From the NCBI GenBank assembly GCA_025463105.1, contig JAOAPW010000355.1, positions 1 to 6,528 of the forward strand: a stretch of 6,528 nt of DNA. The letters are read 5' to 3'. Both the position numbers and the translations under genes were made by a program. This document shows positions 1 to 5,711 of this stretch, piece after piece; positions within the stretch are counted from its first letter, which is position 1; each line of letters opens with the position of its first letter. The stretch is from Candidatus Acidiferrum typicum (GTDB taxonomy: Bacteria > Acidobacteriota > Terriglobia > Acidiferrales > UBA7541). The notes below the pieces were generated by a model. The model did not search any database, was not told where the DNA came from, and saw nothing but the letters and a program-made list of their open reading frames with translations.

Positions 1-987
1 TACTCGGCGAAAATGATGTCCGCTGCGCTGGCCGAAATTCCCGAAGGCGTCTATCGCGCCGAAGATTTTCTGGATGACGATGGCATCACGGCGACGCCGC
101 AGCGCATTGCTGTGACAATCCGAATCCGGCGCCGCAGGGCGGAGGTGGACTTCACCGGAAGTGCGCCGCAATGCGAGGGCAGCGTAAACGCTGTGGCTGC
201 CATCACGCAATCCGCTGTGTTTTATGTTTTTCGCTGCCTGCTCGACGAACAAGTTCCGGCAACGTCGGGCCTGATGAGGCCGATTCGCGTGATTGCTCCG
301 GAGGGAACGATTGTGAATGCACGGTTACCGGCGGCAGTGGCCGGAGGTAACGTGGAAACCTCGCAGCGCATTGTGGATACGCTTCTTCTGGCGCTTGCGC
401 GTGCGATCCCTTCGCGAATTCCATCCGCAAGCCAGGGCACCATGAACAACCTGACATTTGGAGGCGCGGACTCGCGGCATGGCGGCGCTCCATTTGCATA
501 TTACGAAACGATCGCAGGCGGTACGGGCGCGGGACCCGGCTGCGACGGAAGAAGCGCCACGCACAGCCACATGACGAATACGCTCAACACTCCAGTCGAA
601 GTGCTCGAACATGTCTATCCCGTTCGTGTGCATCTCTATGCGTTGCGCCACGAGTCCGGAGGCCGAGGGAAATTTCGCGGCGGAGACGGAATCATCCGAG
701 AAATCGAAATGCTTGTTAACGCGCAGGTTGCCTTGCTTTCCGATCGAAGAAAAATTCCACCTTACGGTCTGTCGGGTGGTTCGCCCGGAGCGGTAGGGAC
801 AAATGACGTCCGGACACGGGTGCGGGCTGTACTTGCAGCCCGCCAGAATGAAGTTGGATTTCGGCGCCTGCCCTCGAAATGCAGCTTTCACGCTCCCGCG
901 GGAACGCTGATCCGAATCCAAACGCCTGGGGGAGGCGGTTGGGGCGTTCCGGAAAAGAAAGGCCATCACAACGAAGCAAAAAAGTAA
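1..987 (+). CDS. Hydantoinase B/oxoprolinase family protein, C-terminal part (5' end outside window)
   Basis: The reading frame is open from base 1, so the ATGs at 13 and 16 are probably internal; 328 codons are visible. Members of this family (HyuB, the C-terminal half of 5-oxoprolinase, acetone carboxylase subunits) usually run above 500 residues, so roughly the first 200 are missing. Family hallmarks seen, in visible-residue numbers: DFTGS (50-54), the YYETIAGGTGAG block (167-178), HMTNTLNTPVEVLE (190-203), the glycine-rich SGGRGKFRGGDG (219-230), LLSDRRKIPPYGLSGG (245-260) and the terminal TPGGGGWG. The family performs ATP-dependent opening of hydantoin or 5-oxoproline rings, normally with a HyuA partner, which would lie upstream out of view. 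The exact substrate cannot be read from this part. The basic, lysine-rich tail ends in TAA at the edge of the terminator hairpin. Cytosolic; no membrane segment seen. Confidence 0.93.
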   Translation, partial: YSAKMMSAALAEIPEGVYRAEDFLDDDGITATPQRIAVTIRIRRRRAEVDFTGSAPQCEGSVNAVAAITQSAVFYVFRCLLDEQVPATSGLMRPIRVIAPEGTIVNARLPAAVAGGNVETSQRIVDTLLLALARAIPSRIPSASQGTMNNLTFGGADSRHGGAPFAYYETIAGGTGAGPGCDGRSATHSHMTNTLNTPVEVLEHVYPVRVHLYALRHESGGRGKFRGGDGIIREIEMLVNAQVALLSDRRKIPPYGLSGGSPGAVGTNDVRTRVRAVLAARQNEVGFRRLPSKCSFHAPAGTLIRIQTPGGGGWGVPEKKGHHNEAKK

Positions 988-1020
988 AAAGCCTCAAAGC
1001 GCGATCGCTTTGAGGCTTTT
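987..1020. terminator. Bidirectional intrinsic terminator between convergent genes
   Basis: Perfect inverted repeat: a 14-base arm at 987-1000 (AAAAGCCTCAAAGC) pairs with 1007-1020 around a 6-base loop. On the plus strand the stem ends in TTTT, which is short. On the minus strand it is followed by TTTTTACTTTTTT, a good U-tract. It begins at the last base of the upstream TAA stop codon and lies 19 bases beyond the stop of the convergent carD-like gene. It therefore probably terminates both, and the carD-like transcript most efficiently. Confidence 0.85.
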
Positions 1021-1039
1021 CAGACGTGAGAATTGAAAA

Positions 1040-1573
1040 CTAAAACTCGACGCCTTCTGATTTTTCCAATGGCGACGGCATTTGCAGCCGGGCTTTTGCG
1101 AGTGACTTGATCAGGGCGTCTTCCATTGTTTCGGGAGAGGTGTTTCGGGCGGTAGCGAGTTCGCTGACGAGGAGGAACTTGGCTCGCTCGAGCATTTTCT
1201 TTTCTCGGAAGGAAAGTGGCTTTGTCCGGCTGAGGGAAACCAGACTTTTCAGAACCGCGGCTACTTCGATCAGCGCGCCGGTCCGCATTCGTTCCGAATT
1301 TTCCTTAAATCGATGTTTCCAATCGTGATGTGAATTGGGCTTACCTTTTTCCAGGAAACCCAGAACTTTAAGTGTTTCTCCGTTGCGAATGACGGGCCGC
1401 AAGCCAACTGAAATTGCGTTGCTTGCCGGAACCATTACCTTTAGCCCGCTTGCGTAAATCTTAAGCATGTAATACTTTTCCGTGCGACCATTTAGTACCC
1501 CAAAGTTAATCTGTTCGATGATCCCAACGCCGTGGTTCGGATAGACAACCTTGTCCCCTATCTTATAATCCAT
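1040..1573 (-). CDS. carD: CarD/CdnL-family RNA polymerase-binding transcription regulator
   Basis: A 177-residue protein. Residues 1-65 form the CarD_CdnL_TRCF Tudor-like domain that binds the RNA polymerase beta subunit: it opens with YKIGDKVVYPNHGVGIIEQI, followed by EKYYMLKI and GLKVMVPASN. The helical C-terminal half (about 84-165) contains DWKHRFKENSERMRTG and FREKKMLERAKFLLVSELA, matching the DNA-binding part of CarD. W85 aligns with the tryptophan that, in mycobacterial CarD, contacts the upstream edge of the promoter bubble. The family stabilises open complexes, often at rRNA and ribosomal protein promoters, and is frequently essential. The start is set by the N-terminal domain; a GAGGGGGG purine tract lies about 12 bases upstream of the ATG. 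It is convergent with the hydantoinase gene and divergent from tsaB. The acidic tail after residue 165 varies in this family. CdnL is the closest alternative name. Confidence 0.92.
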   Translation of the reverse strand: MDYKIGDKVVYPNHGVGIIEQINFGVLNGRTEKYYMLKIYASGLKVMVPASNAISVGLRPVIRNGETLKVLGFLEKGKPNSHHDWKHRFKENSERMRTGALIEVAAVLKSLVSLSRTKPLSFREKKMLERAKFLLVSELATARNTSPETMEDALIKSLAKARLQMPSPLEKSEGVEF

Positions 1574-1606
1574 GGTTGGAAAACCCCCCTCGTGAGAAGC
1601 TGATTA

Positions 1607-1663
1607 AGTTTGTTCGAATTGGGATGGGAAGTCAAGATATTTCTTCTAGAATCAGCAAGTTAA
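1607..1663 (-). promoter_or_regulatory. Candidate promoter region of the carD-like gene
   Basis: Two overlapping minus-strand candidates are visible. One is TTAACT (1663-1658) with an 18-base spacer to TATCTT (1639-1634), a four-of-six match in each box. The other has a good -35 box, TTGACT (1635-1630), but only weak -10 options near 1612-1607. Either would give a short 5' leader before the ATG at 1573. This is motif reading only. Confidence 0.3.
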
Positions 1664-1774
1664 GATGGATTTTTTGCTCCTGGATTGGTATTCGAATTGC
1701 TCCATAAATTACATATCTTTTACAGCTCGCTTACCGCATCGCAACCTCAGCCGCCGCCTCGCTGATGTTTACGG

Positions 1775-1780
1775 TAGAAT
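1775..1780 (+). promoter_or_regulatory. Candidate -10 box (TAGAAT) of tsaB, positioned for a leaderless mRNA
   Basis: TAGAAT matches five of six positions of the bacterial -10 consensus and ends 6 bases before the tsaB ATG. Transcription would therefore begin at or beside the A of the ATG. No Shine-Dalgarno sequence precedes this start, which agrees with a leaderless transcript. No convincing -35 box is found 16-18 bases upstream (the stretch there is GC-rich), so the call is tentative. Confidence 0.35.
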
Positions 1781-1786
1781 ACTTCC

Positions 1787-2491
1787 ATGTTGATTTTAGC
1801 GATTGACACCAGCACCCGAGCGGGAAGTATTGCAGTGCTTAGAGATAGCGAGGTTTTGGCGGAAATCTCGGCTCGGGAAGATACTCCCTATTCGACGCGC
1901 CTGTTTCGCGACCTCGAGTTGCTGCAATCCAGGGCACAATTTCGGATGAATCAGGTGGACGTTTTCGCCGTTGCGGCAGGCCCAGGGTCGTTCACGGGGC
2001 TTAGAGTAGGCCTGACGGCGGTAAAAGGCTGGGCGGAGGTACATGCGAAGCCTATTGCGGCAGTAAGCGGTTTGGAAGCCATTGCAGCCCAGGCAACGGC
2101 CAATCACGAGGTAATCAGCCCGTTCCTCGATGCGCGCAAGGGGTACGTATTTGGGTCTACTTACCGGCGCGGCCCAGGTCGACTGGGGGTCTTGGAACTT
2201 ATCGGTGAGGAAGCGATCCTTACCATCGAGGAATTCCTCAGCCAAGTGAAGCAGAAGTGCGACGATCTACAAGCCGTCCTGGTCTCCGAGACACCTGAGG
2301 TGCTTCCGCACAATCTGGTGGAATCAATGCTTCCCGGCGCGCATATCGAGCAAGTTTCAGCCAGTCTGGCGCCCACGATCGGCCTTCTGGGTTTTGAACG
2401 TGCGAATCGTGGAGATCTGGTGGACGCGCTGGGTCTGGACGCAAATTACATTCGCCGCTCGGACGCCGAAGTGGCGCGGACGGGCACGTGA
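1787..2491 (+). CDS. tsaB: tRNA threonylcarbamoyladenosine biosynthesis protein TsaB
   Basis: A 234-residue ASKHA-fold protein (YeaZ). TsaB is the non-catalytic scaffold that pairs with TsaD and, with TsaE and TsaC, makes the t6A modification at position 37 of ANN-decoding tRNAs in the cytosol. Seen: ILAIDTST at the N-terminus (3-10), the family signature GPGSFTGLRVGL (65-76) followed by the KGWAE stretch, FLDARKGYVF (113-122), and the C-terminal DANYIRRSDAE (218-228) typical of bacterial TsaB. Length is normal for the family. The histidine often found near residue 35 (HSE-type motif) is replaced by YST here. The ATG has no Shine-Dalgarno sequence but begins exactly at the conserved N-terminus. 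Its TGA overlaps the rimI ATG by one base, so the pair is probably co-transcribed and translationally coupled. tsaD is not in this window. Confidence 0.95.
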   Translation: MLILAIDTSTRAGSIAVLRDSEVLAEISAREDTPYSTRLFRDLELLQSRAQFRMNQVDVFAVAAGPGSFTGLRVGLTAVKGWAEVHAKPIAAVSGLEAIAAQATANHEVISPFLDARKGYVFGSTYRRGPGRLGVLELIGEEAILTIEEFLSQVKQKCDDLQAVLVSETPEVLPHNLVESMLPGAHIEQVSASLAPTIGLLGFERANRGDLVDALGLDANYIRRSDAEVARTGT

Positions 2492-2970
2492 TGTCGGCCA
2501 TCAGAGGGGACTCAAAGGACGCATTGAGCGTATCGATTCGCCAACTCGCGGCTTCGGATGTTCCGGCTGTATTGGCAATTCTTCATGAGAGCCCGGAAGC
2601 AGCGGCGTGGTCTCGGGACAGTCTTCTGCGAATGGAATCTGCCGGCGGGGCAATGATGTGGGTTGCGGAGCGTAATGGAAACGTTGCCGGATTCCTCATC
2701 GGCCGCAGCGTTGCAGAGGAATTTGAAATTCTCAACATGGCTGTTGCGGGAGAGCAGCGCAGGCTTGGAATCGGATCAAAATTATTGGAATCGGCAGTTG
2801 TTTTTTCGCACAAAACAGGAATCGCGCGCGTCTACTTGGAAGTGCGTGCCTCGAACGAACCTGCCATCGCGCTTTACAAACGCCACGGATTTACCGAATG
2901 CGGCCGCCGTGCCCGGTACTACAGAGATCCTGTCGAGGACGCCCTTTTACTGTCGTTGTCCCTGGCATGA
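2491..2970 (+). CDS. rimI: RimI-type ribosomal protein alanine/N-alpha acetyltransferase (GNAT)
   Basis: A 159-residue GNAT enzyme that transfers acetyl from acetyl-CoA to a protein N-terminus; in E. coli the target is ribosomal protein bS18. Seen: the beta-strand start SIRQLAASDVPAVLAI (15-30), an AWS motif (39-41) equivalent to the usual PWS, the acetyl-CoA pyrophosphate loop QRRLGIG (89-95), and the C-terminal RimI signature LEVRASNEPAIALYKRHGF...GRRARYY (116-144), whose LY tyrosine is the usual general acid. The ATG at 2491 is preferred because it shares its A with the tsaB TGA (TGATG); a GTG at 2488 is the alternative and adds one residue. The first 14 residues are a family-variable extension. 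tsaB next to rimI is a common bacterial arrangement. RimI is the best fit, though in some lineages this paralogue is a general protein acetyltransferase. Confidence 0.9.
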   Translation: MSAIRGDSKDALSVSIRQLAASDVPAVLAILHESPEAAAWSRDSLLRMESAGGAMMWVAERNGNVAGFLIGRSVAEEFEILNMAVAGEQRRLGIGSKLLESAVVFSHKTGIARVYLEVRASNEPAIALYKRHGFTECGRRARYYRDPVEDALLLSLSLA

Positions 2971-2990
2971 ACAAACTCGGAATTTGTCAT

Positions 2991-3032
2991 GAGAATTAGT
3001 TCCTGTCGATAGGTCCGAGCGAGAATTCCTGT
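2991..3032. repeat. Two imperfect direct repeats (GAGAATT...CCTGT), 30 bases apart
   Basis: GAGAATT-AGTT-CCTGT at 2991-3006 and GAGAATT-CCTGT at 3021-3032 share 12 bases in the same order and start exactly 30 bases apart, close to three helical turns. They lie in the non-coding gap between rimI and higB and carry the GAGAA core that also occurs in the palindrome at 3058-3074. A binding array for the antitoxin is possible but unproven. Confidence 0.4.
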
Positions 3033-3057
3033 TACAACAATCCGAAGTTGACTCATT

Positions 3058-3074
3058 GTTCTCATTGTGAGAAC
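3058..3074. promoter_or_regulatory. Palindromic operator candidate for higBA autoregulation
   Basis: GTTCTCA-TTG-TGAGAAC is a perfect 7-base inverted repeat with a 3-base centre. It ends 10 bases before the higB ATG and overlaps the spacer of a possible promoter whose -35 box is TTGACT (3048-3053). HigA-type antitoxins usually repress their own operon by binding such a palindrome over the promoter. Site and position fit that role; binding itself is inferred. Confidence 0.6.
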
Positions 3075-3084
3075 CTAGCCTTCC

Positions 3085-3372
3085 ATGCGCGTCATTAAGC
3101 GAGGCGCTCTGGTGCAGTTCTGGCAAATACATCCGGACGCCAGGGCGAGCCTGGAATCCTGGTACGCGGTTGTGCGCCAGGCAAATTGGAAAACGCCCGC
3201 GCACTTGAAACTGGTGTACCGCAACGCCGATCTGGTAGGAAGAAGAACAGTGTTCAACATCGGCGGCAACAAGTACCGTTTGATTGCACGAGTGAACTAC
3301 CACACGCAGCGAGTGTTCGTCCTGCACCTATTGACGCACGCGGAATATGATAGAGGGGCATGGAAACAATGA
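3085..3372 (+). CDS. higB: Type II toxin-antitoxin system HigB family toxin (mRNA interferase)
   Basis: A 95-residue basic protein of the E. coli-type HigB family. HigB toxins have a RelE-like fold and cleave mRNA on translating ribosomes. Seen: the family core RTVFNIGGNKYRLIARVNY (54-72) and the C-terminal THAEYDRGAW (84-93), the most conserved stretches; the charged K63, R65, H85 and Y88 are candidate catalytic or RNA-contacting residues. Length is typical. No Shine-Dalgarno sequence precedes the ATG; start and family N-terminus agree. The toxin-first order with the antitoxin behind is the usual higBA order. Its TGA overlaps the antitoxin start by ATGA, so antitoxin synthesis is probably coupled to toxin translation. 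No frameshift or lost core residue is seen, so it looks functional. Confidence 0.9.
   Translation: MRVIKRGALVQFWQIHPDARASLESWYAVVRQANWKTPAHLKLVYRNADLVGRRTVFNIGGNKYRLIARVNYHTQRVFVLHLLTHAEYDRGAWKQ
3352..3358 (+). promoter_or_regulatory. Ribosome binding site that decides the higA start
   Basis: AGAGGGG inside the end of higB lies 10 bases before the ATG at 3369 but only one base before the ATG at 3360. Normal spacing therefore favours 3369, which also forms the ATGA overlap with the higB stop. Confidence 0.55.
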
Positions 3373-3776
3373 GCACCACAATAATCGAGCTGGACGCGAA
3401 AACCTACGGGCAGCTTCTGGGGCGTACACTCCCCCATGTCATCCACACGGATGAAGAATGCGAGCGTCTCACCAACGAGTTGATGCGTCTTGATGAAAGC
3501 GAAGACCATTCGGCGGAAGCCAAGGAACTAGCCGAACTGCTGACCGTACTGATTGATGAGTATGAGGCGCGCCGCTATGCAATCCGGAAAGCGAGTCCAC
3601 GGCAGATACTTCAACATCTCATGGAGGCGCGAAACCTGACGCAAAAAGATCTCTGGAAGACGTTCGGATCGAAAGGAATTACTTCCGAAGTGTTTCACGG
3701 CAAGCGTTCGATTAGTAAGGCACAGGCGAAAAAGCTGGCAAAGTTTTTCCACGTAAGCGCTGCTCTGTTTATCTAG
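3369..3776 (+). CDS. higA: HigA-type antitoxin, helix-turn-helix transcriptional regulator
   Basis: A 135-residue protein from the ATG at 3369 (138 residues if the ATG at 3360 is used; spacing to AGAGGGG favours 3369). The N-terminal half (about 1-70) is acidic and helical, with two clusters of E and D; in this family it forms the toxin-facing and dimerising region. The C-terminal half is an Xre-type helix-turn-helix: SPRQILQHLMEARNLTQKDL (76-95), then GSKGITSEVFHGKRSISKAQAKKLAKFFHVSAALFI (100-135), matching the E. coli HigA pattern of GSK..VS.VL.GKR....AKKLA..F.VS.ALF. It should neutralise HigB and repress the operon by binding the palindrome upstream of higB. The helix-turn-helix reaches the very C-terminus, as in E. 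coli HigA. Confidence 0.9.
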   Translation: MSTTIIELDAKTYGQLLGRTLPHVIHTDEECERLTNELMRLDESEDHSAEAKELAELLTVLIDEYEARRYAIRKASPRQILQHLMEARNLTQKDLWKTFGSKGITSEVFHGKRSISKAQAKKLAKFFHVSAALFI

Positions 3777-3783
3777 CCGGCCT

Positions 3784-3799
3784 ACTCGTTCTCATGTGA
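3784..3799 (+). repeat. Degenerate copy of the higBA upstream element, just after higA
   Basis: ACTCGTTCTCATGTGA matches 3051-3070 upstream of higB in base order, differing only by a 3-base and a 1-base gap (ACTC-att-GTTCTCA-t-TGTGA). It starts 7 bases after the higA stop. The palindromic right half (TGAGAAC) is not kept. It may be a weak second operator or one of two repeats bracketing an inserted cassette. Confidence 0.45.
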
Positions 3800-3892
3800 T
3801 TCGGAGCGACGCTATTTCCTTATTCTGAAAGCTGTTCCAAACGGGTCCACGCCTGAAAATTTTTGCCAAATCCACTTGGCGGGGGAATCGCA

Positions 3893-3920
3893 TTGTGGTA
3901 GGTTGTTTTTATTATGTAAC
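3893..3920 (+). promoter_or_regulatory. Weak promoter candidate for the YdcH-like gene
   Basis: TTGTGG (3893-3898) and TGTAAC (3915-3920) are 16 bases apart and would start transcription about 25 bases before the ATG, leaving room for the AGGAGG site. TATTAT (3910-3915) is a better -10 box but has no partner at the right distance. The AT-rich stretch 3901-3919 stands out locally. Confidence 0.25.
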
Positions 3921-3952
3921 ACCCCATTCACAATTCGTTCAGGAGGCGCGCG

Positions 3953-4189
3953 ATGCCCACTCTGTCACGGGAAATACGCGAGCAATTATTGACATATGAC
4001 GAAGAGTTCCAAAAGTTGGTCGAAAAGCACTCGGAATATGAAGCGCAACTCAAGCAACTCTCCCAAGAATCCTACCTGAATCTGGAAGACCTTCAGCAGC
4101 AAGTCACCCTCAAGAAGTTAAAATTAAGAGTGAAGGACGCGATGGAGCGTCATATCGCTGAGCGATTGCGCGCAACATCCAGCCGATAG
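3953..4189 (+). CDS. YdcH/DUF465 family small coiled-coil protein
   Basis: A 78-residue, highly charged, helical protein. It shows the DUF465 pattern: EFQKLVEKHSEYEAQLKQLS (18-37), a short break with the SYLNLED turn, then VTLKKLKLRVKDAMERHI (51-68), which matches the family LKKxKLxLKDxI signature. The two helices probably fold into a coiled-coil hairpin. Members are common and conserved, but their biochemical role is not settled, so no function is assigned. The start is firm: AGGAGG at 3941-3946 lies 6 bases before the ATG, the only perfect Shine-Dalgarno site in the window, which suggests strong translation. It stands alone, 176 bases after higA and 83 bases before psd, in the same direction; it may be transcribed on its own. 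No signal peptide or membrane segment seen. Confidence 0.82.
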   Translation: MPTLSREIREQLLTYDEEFQKLVEKHSEYEAQLKQLSQESYLNLEDLQQQVTLKKLKLRVKDAMERHIAERLRATSSR

Positions 4190-4272
4190 AAGCAACGGCG
4201 AATCGACAAATTGAGATAGAATGATAGCGGGTTAGGACGTGTGTCACATTTTCTCCGCTGTCCAGGGATCTC

Positions 4273-4884
4273 ATGGTCAAGGATGGATACAAGTTTGCCG
4301 CGGCGCCGTTGTTGTGTGGATTGCTGGCGCTATTTTTTCACTGGAACTGGCTGGGCGGCCTGCTCCTGGTGCTGGGCGCGTTTGTTCTTTATTTTTTCCG
4401 TGATCCGCAGAGAACGATTCCACCCGATCCAGAGGCGATTGTTTCTCCGGCCGACGGTCGCATCATGGAAGTTGTTGAAGAAGCCTTCGACGGAATTCCG
4501 GGCCGCAGGATCAGCATTTTTCTCTCCATTTTTGATGTTCATGTAAATCGCACGCCGGTGGCCGGACGCATTTCGGCGATTGATTATCGAAAAGGGCGAT
4601 TTTACGCTGCCATGCGCGGGCGCGCGTCGGCAGAAAACGAACAGAATGTAATTCATGTATCCGGCGAACGGGGAGAGGTCGTTTTCAAACAGATTGCCGG
4701 ATGGGTTGCGCGGCGAATTTTGTGTTGGAAAGACGTCGGGGATTCCGTGACTCGAGGCGAGCGAGTAGGTATGATACGTTTTGGTTCGCGCGTGGATATC
4801 TGGATGCCGGACCGAGTGGAAATTCTGGTGCGTCCCGGGCAGCATGTGGCCGGGGGATCCAGCATTCTGGCGCGATGGCGATGA
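4273..4884 (+). CDS. psd: Phosphatidylserine decarboxylase proenzyme, short PSD-A type
   Basis: A 203-residue inner-membrane enzyme that converts phosphatidylserine to phosphatidylethanolamine, using a pyruvoyl group made by self-cleavage. Seen: hydrophobic N-terminal segments (about 8-42) for membrane anchoring, FFRDPQRTIP (41-50), SPADGRI (58-64), FLSIFDVHVNRTPVAGRI (83-100) and the processing site FGS (170-172). Cleavage would fall between G171 and S172, with S172 becoming the pyruvoyl group; D61 and H90 correspond to the Asp-His pair that drives self-cleavage in this family. The short length and the FGSR site, instead of LGST, mark the PSD-A class. The ATG is weakly supported by AGGGA four bases upstream. 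The stop overlaps the pssA ATG (ATGA), placing substrate-making and substrate-using enzymes in one unit. A TAGAAT -10-like box at 4217-4222 is the only promoter hint before it. Confidence 0.95.
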   Translation: MVKDGYKFAAAPLLCGLLALFFHWNWLGGLLLVLGAFVLYFFRDPQRTIPPDPEAIVSPADGRIMEVVEEAFDGIPGRRISIFLSIFDVHVNRTPVAGRISAIDYRKGRFYAAMRGRASAENEQNVIHVSGERGEVVFKQIAGWVARRILCWKDVGDSVTRGERVGMIRFGSRVDIWMPDRVEILVRPGQHVAGGSSILARWR

Positions 4885-5705
4885 GTGACTCAACACAACA
4901 CGAACTTGGTTTTCCCGGCTCTCGCAGAAGCAATCTGCGCTTGAGGCGGGGAATTTACCTTTTGCCCAGCCTCATGACCGTCGCGAACATGGTCTGCGGC
5001 TTCTACGCGGTCATGTCTACGCTGAAGGGCGAGATTTCCGATTTGGATAACGCCGCGAAGGCCATCGGCTTCGCCATCGTGTTCGATTCCTTCGATGGAT
5101 TTGTGGCTCGCGCGACCGGCACCAGCAGCGAATTTGGCAAACAATTCGATTCGCTTGCCGACATGGTGAGTTTCGGTGTCGCCCCGGCGATTCTTGCATT
5201 CTCCTGGGGAGTGCGTGGCATCCTGCCAAGCGAGTTGGTGGATATCCGGCGTATTCACGAAATCGGCTGGTGGGTGGCACTGGCTTTCGCAGTGAGCTGC
5301 GCCTGGCGGCTGGCCAGATTCAATATTCAGGGTATGGCTCCTGGCGGAGGATCGCGGTACTTCGTGGGATTGCCGTGTCCAGCAGCTGCCGGCTTGCTGG
5401 TAGCGTGCGTTCATGCGATTAAGGTACCCATAGCGGACTGGCGCTGGTCGATCATGTGGATGGTCGTAGTGTTAATCGCGGCGGCGTTGATGGCCAGCAC
5501 GGTAAGGTTTCGAAGTTTCAAGGACCTACCGCTGGCTCGCAGGCAGCGCTCCGTGCTGATCGTTCCGATTGCCGTGCTGGTGCCGCTTATTTTCTTTTTT
5601 TCCGAAGTAACGCTGATGTTGATTGCGTCGTGCTACGTAGTGATCGGTATGGTGCTGCATGTGTTGCGAATGTTCCGTCATCGCTCGGTTTCACATCCTG
5701 CCTGA
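4881..5705 (+). CDS. pssA: CDP-diacylglycerol-serine O-phosphatidyltransferase (phosphatidylserine synthase)
   Basis: A 274-residue integral membrane CDP-alcohol phosphatidyltransferase that joins serine to CDP-diacylglycerol, releasing CMP; its product is the substrate of the adjacent psd. The signature D-x2-DG-x2-AR-x8-G-x3-D-x3-D is complete (D69, D72, G73, A76, R77, G86, D90, D94) and binds the metal and CDP headgroup. The N-terminal LLPSLMTVANMVCGFYAV (27-44) matches the family LPN.LT..N..CG start. Several hydrophobic helices follow, including about 95-110, 130-143, 161-180, 189-207 and 223-262. The frame is open far back into psd, but homology begins near residue 20, so the ATG at 4881 (ATGA overlap with psd) is chosen; an ATG at 4875 would add two residues. 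The arginine-rich N-terminus (R15-R23) before the first helix suggests a cytosolic start. This is the Bacillus-like integral PssA rather than the peripheral E. coli type. Confidence 0.94.
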   Translation: MSDSTQHELGFPGSRRSNLRLRRGIYLLPSLMTVANMVCGFYAVMSTLKGEISDLDNAAKAIGFAIVFDSFDGFVARATGTSSEFGKQFDSLADMVSFGVAPAILAFSWGVRGILPSELVDIRRIHEIGWWVALAFAVSCAWRLARFNIQGMAPGGGSRYFVGLPCPAAAGLLVACVHAIKVPIADWRWSIMWMVVVLIAAALMASTVRFRSFKDLPLARRQRSVLIVPIAVLVPLIFFFSEVTLMLIASCYVVIGMVLHVLRMFRHRSVSHPA

Positions 5706-5711
5706 GAAGTC

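Noticed and set aside
325..969. 214-codon minus-strand frame opposite the hydantoinase-family gene
   Set aside because: No domain, no ribosome binding site, and the plus strand carries clear family motifs throughout the same stretch.
3865..3880. Short inverted repeat GCCAA-N6-TTGGC after higA
   Set aside because: The stem is only five pairs and no T-run follows, so it does not qualify as a terminator; an operator role has no support.
4240..4248. TGTGTCACA palindrome upstream of psd
   Set aside because: It is too short, and the half-site spacing does not match a CRP/FNR site (TGTGA-N6-TCACA); likely chance.
4701..4880. N-terminal extension of pssA by 60 codons into psd
   Set aside because: The frame is open, but the translation there is out-of-frame psd sequence with no family similarity; PssA homology and the ATGA overlap point to the start at 4881.
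4330..5414. Long minus-strand open frames (4330-4896 and 4890-5414) opposite psd and pssA
   Set aside because: They lie fully antisense to well-recognised genes, have no recognisable domain, and their composition is what mirrored GC-rich codons give.
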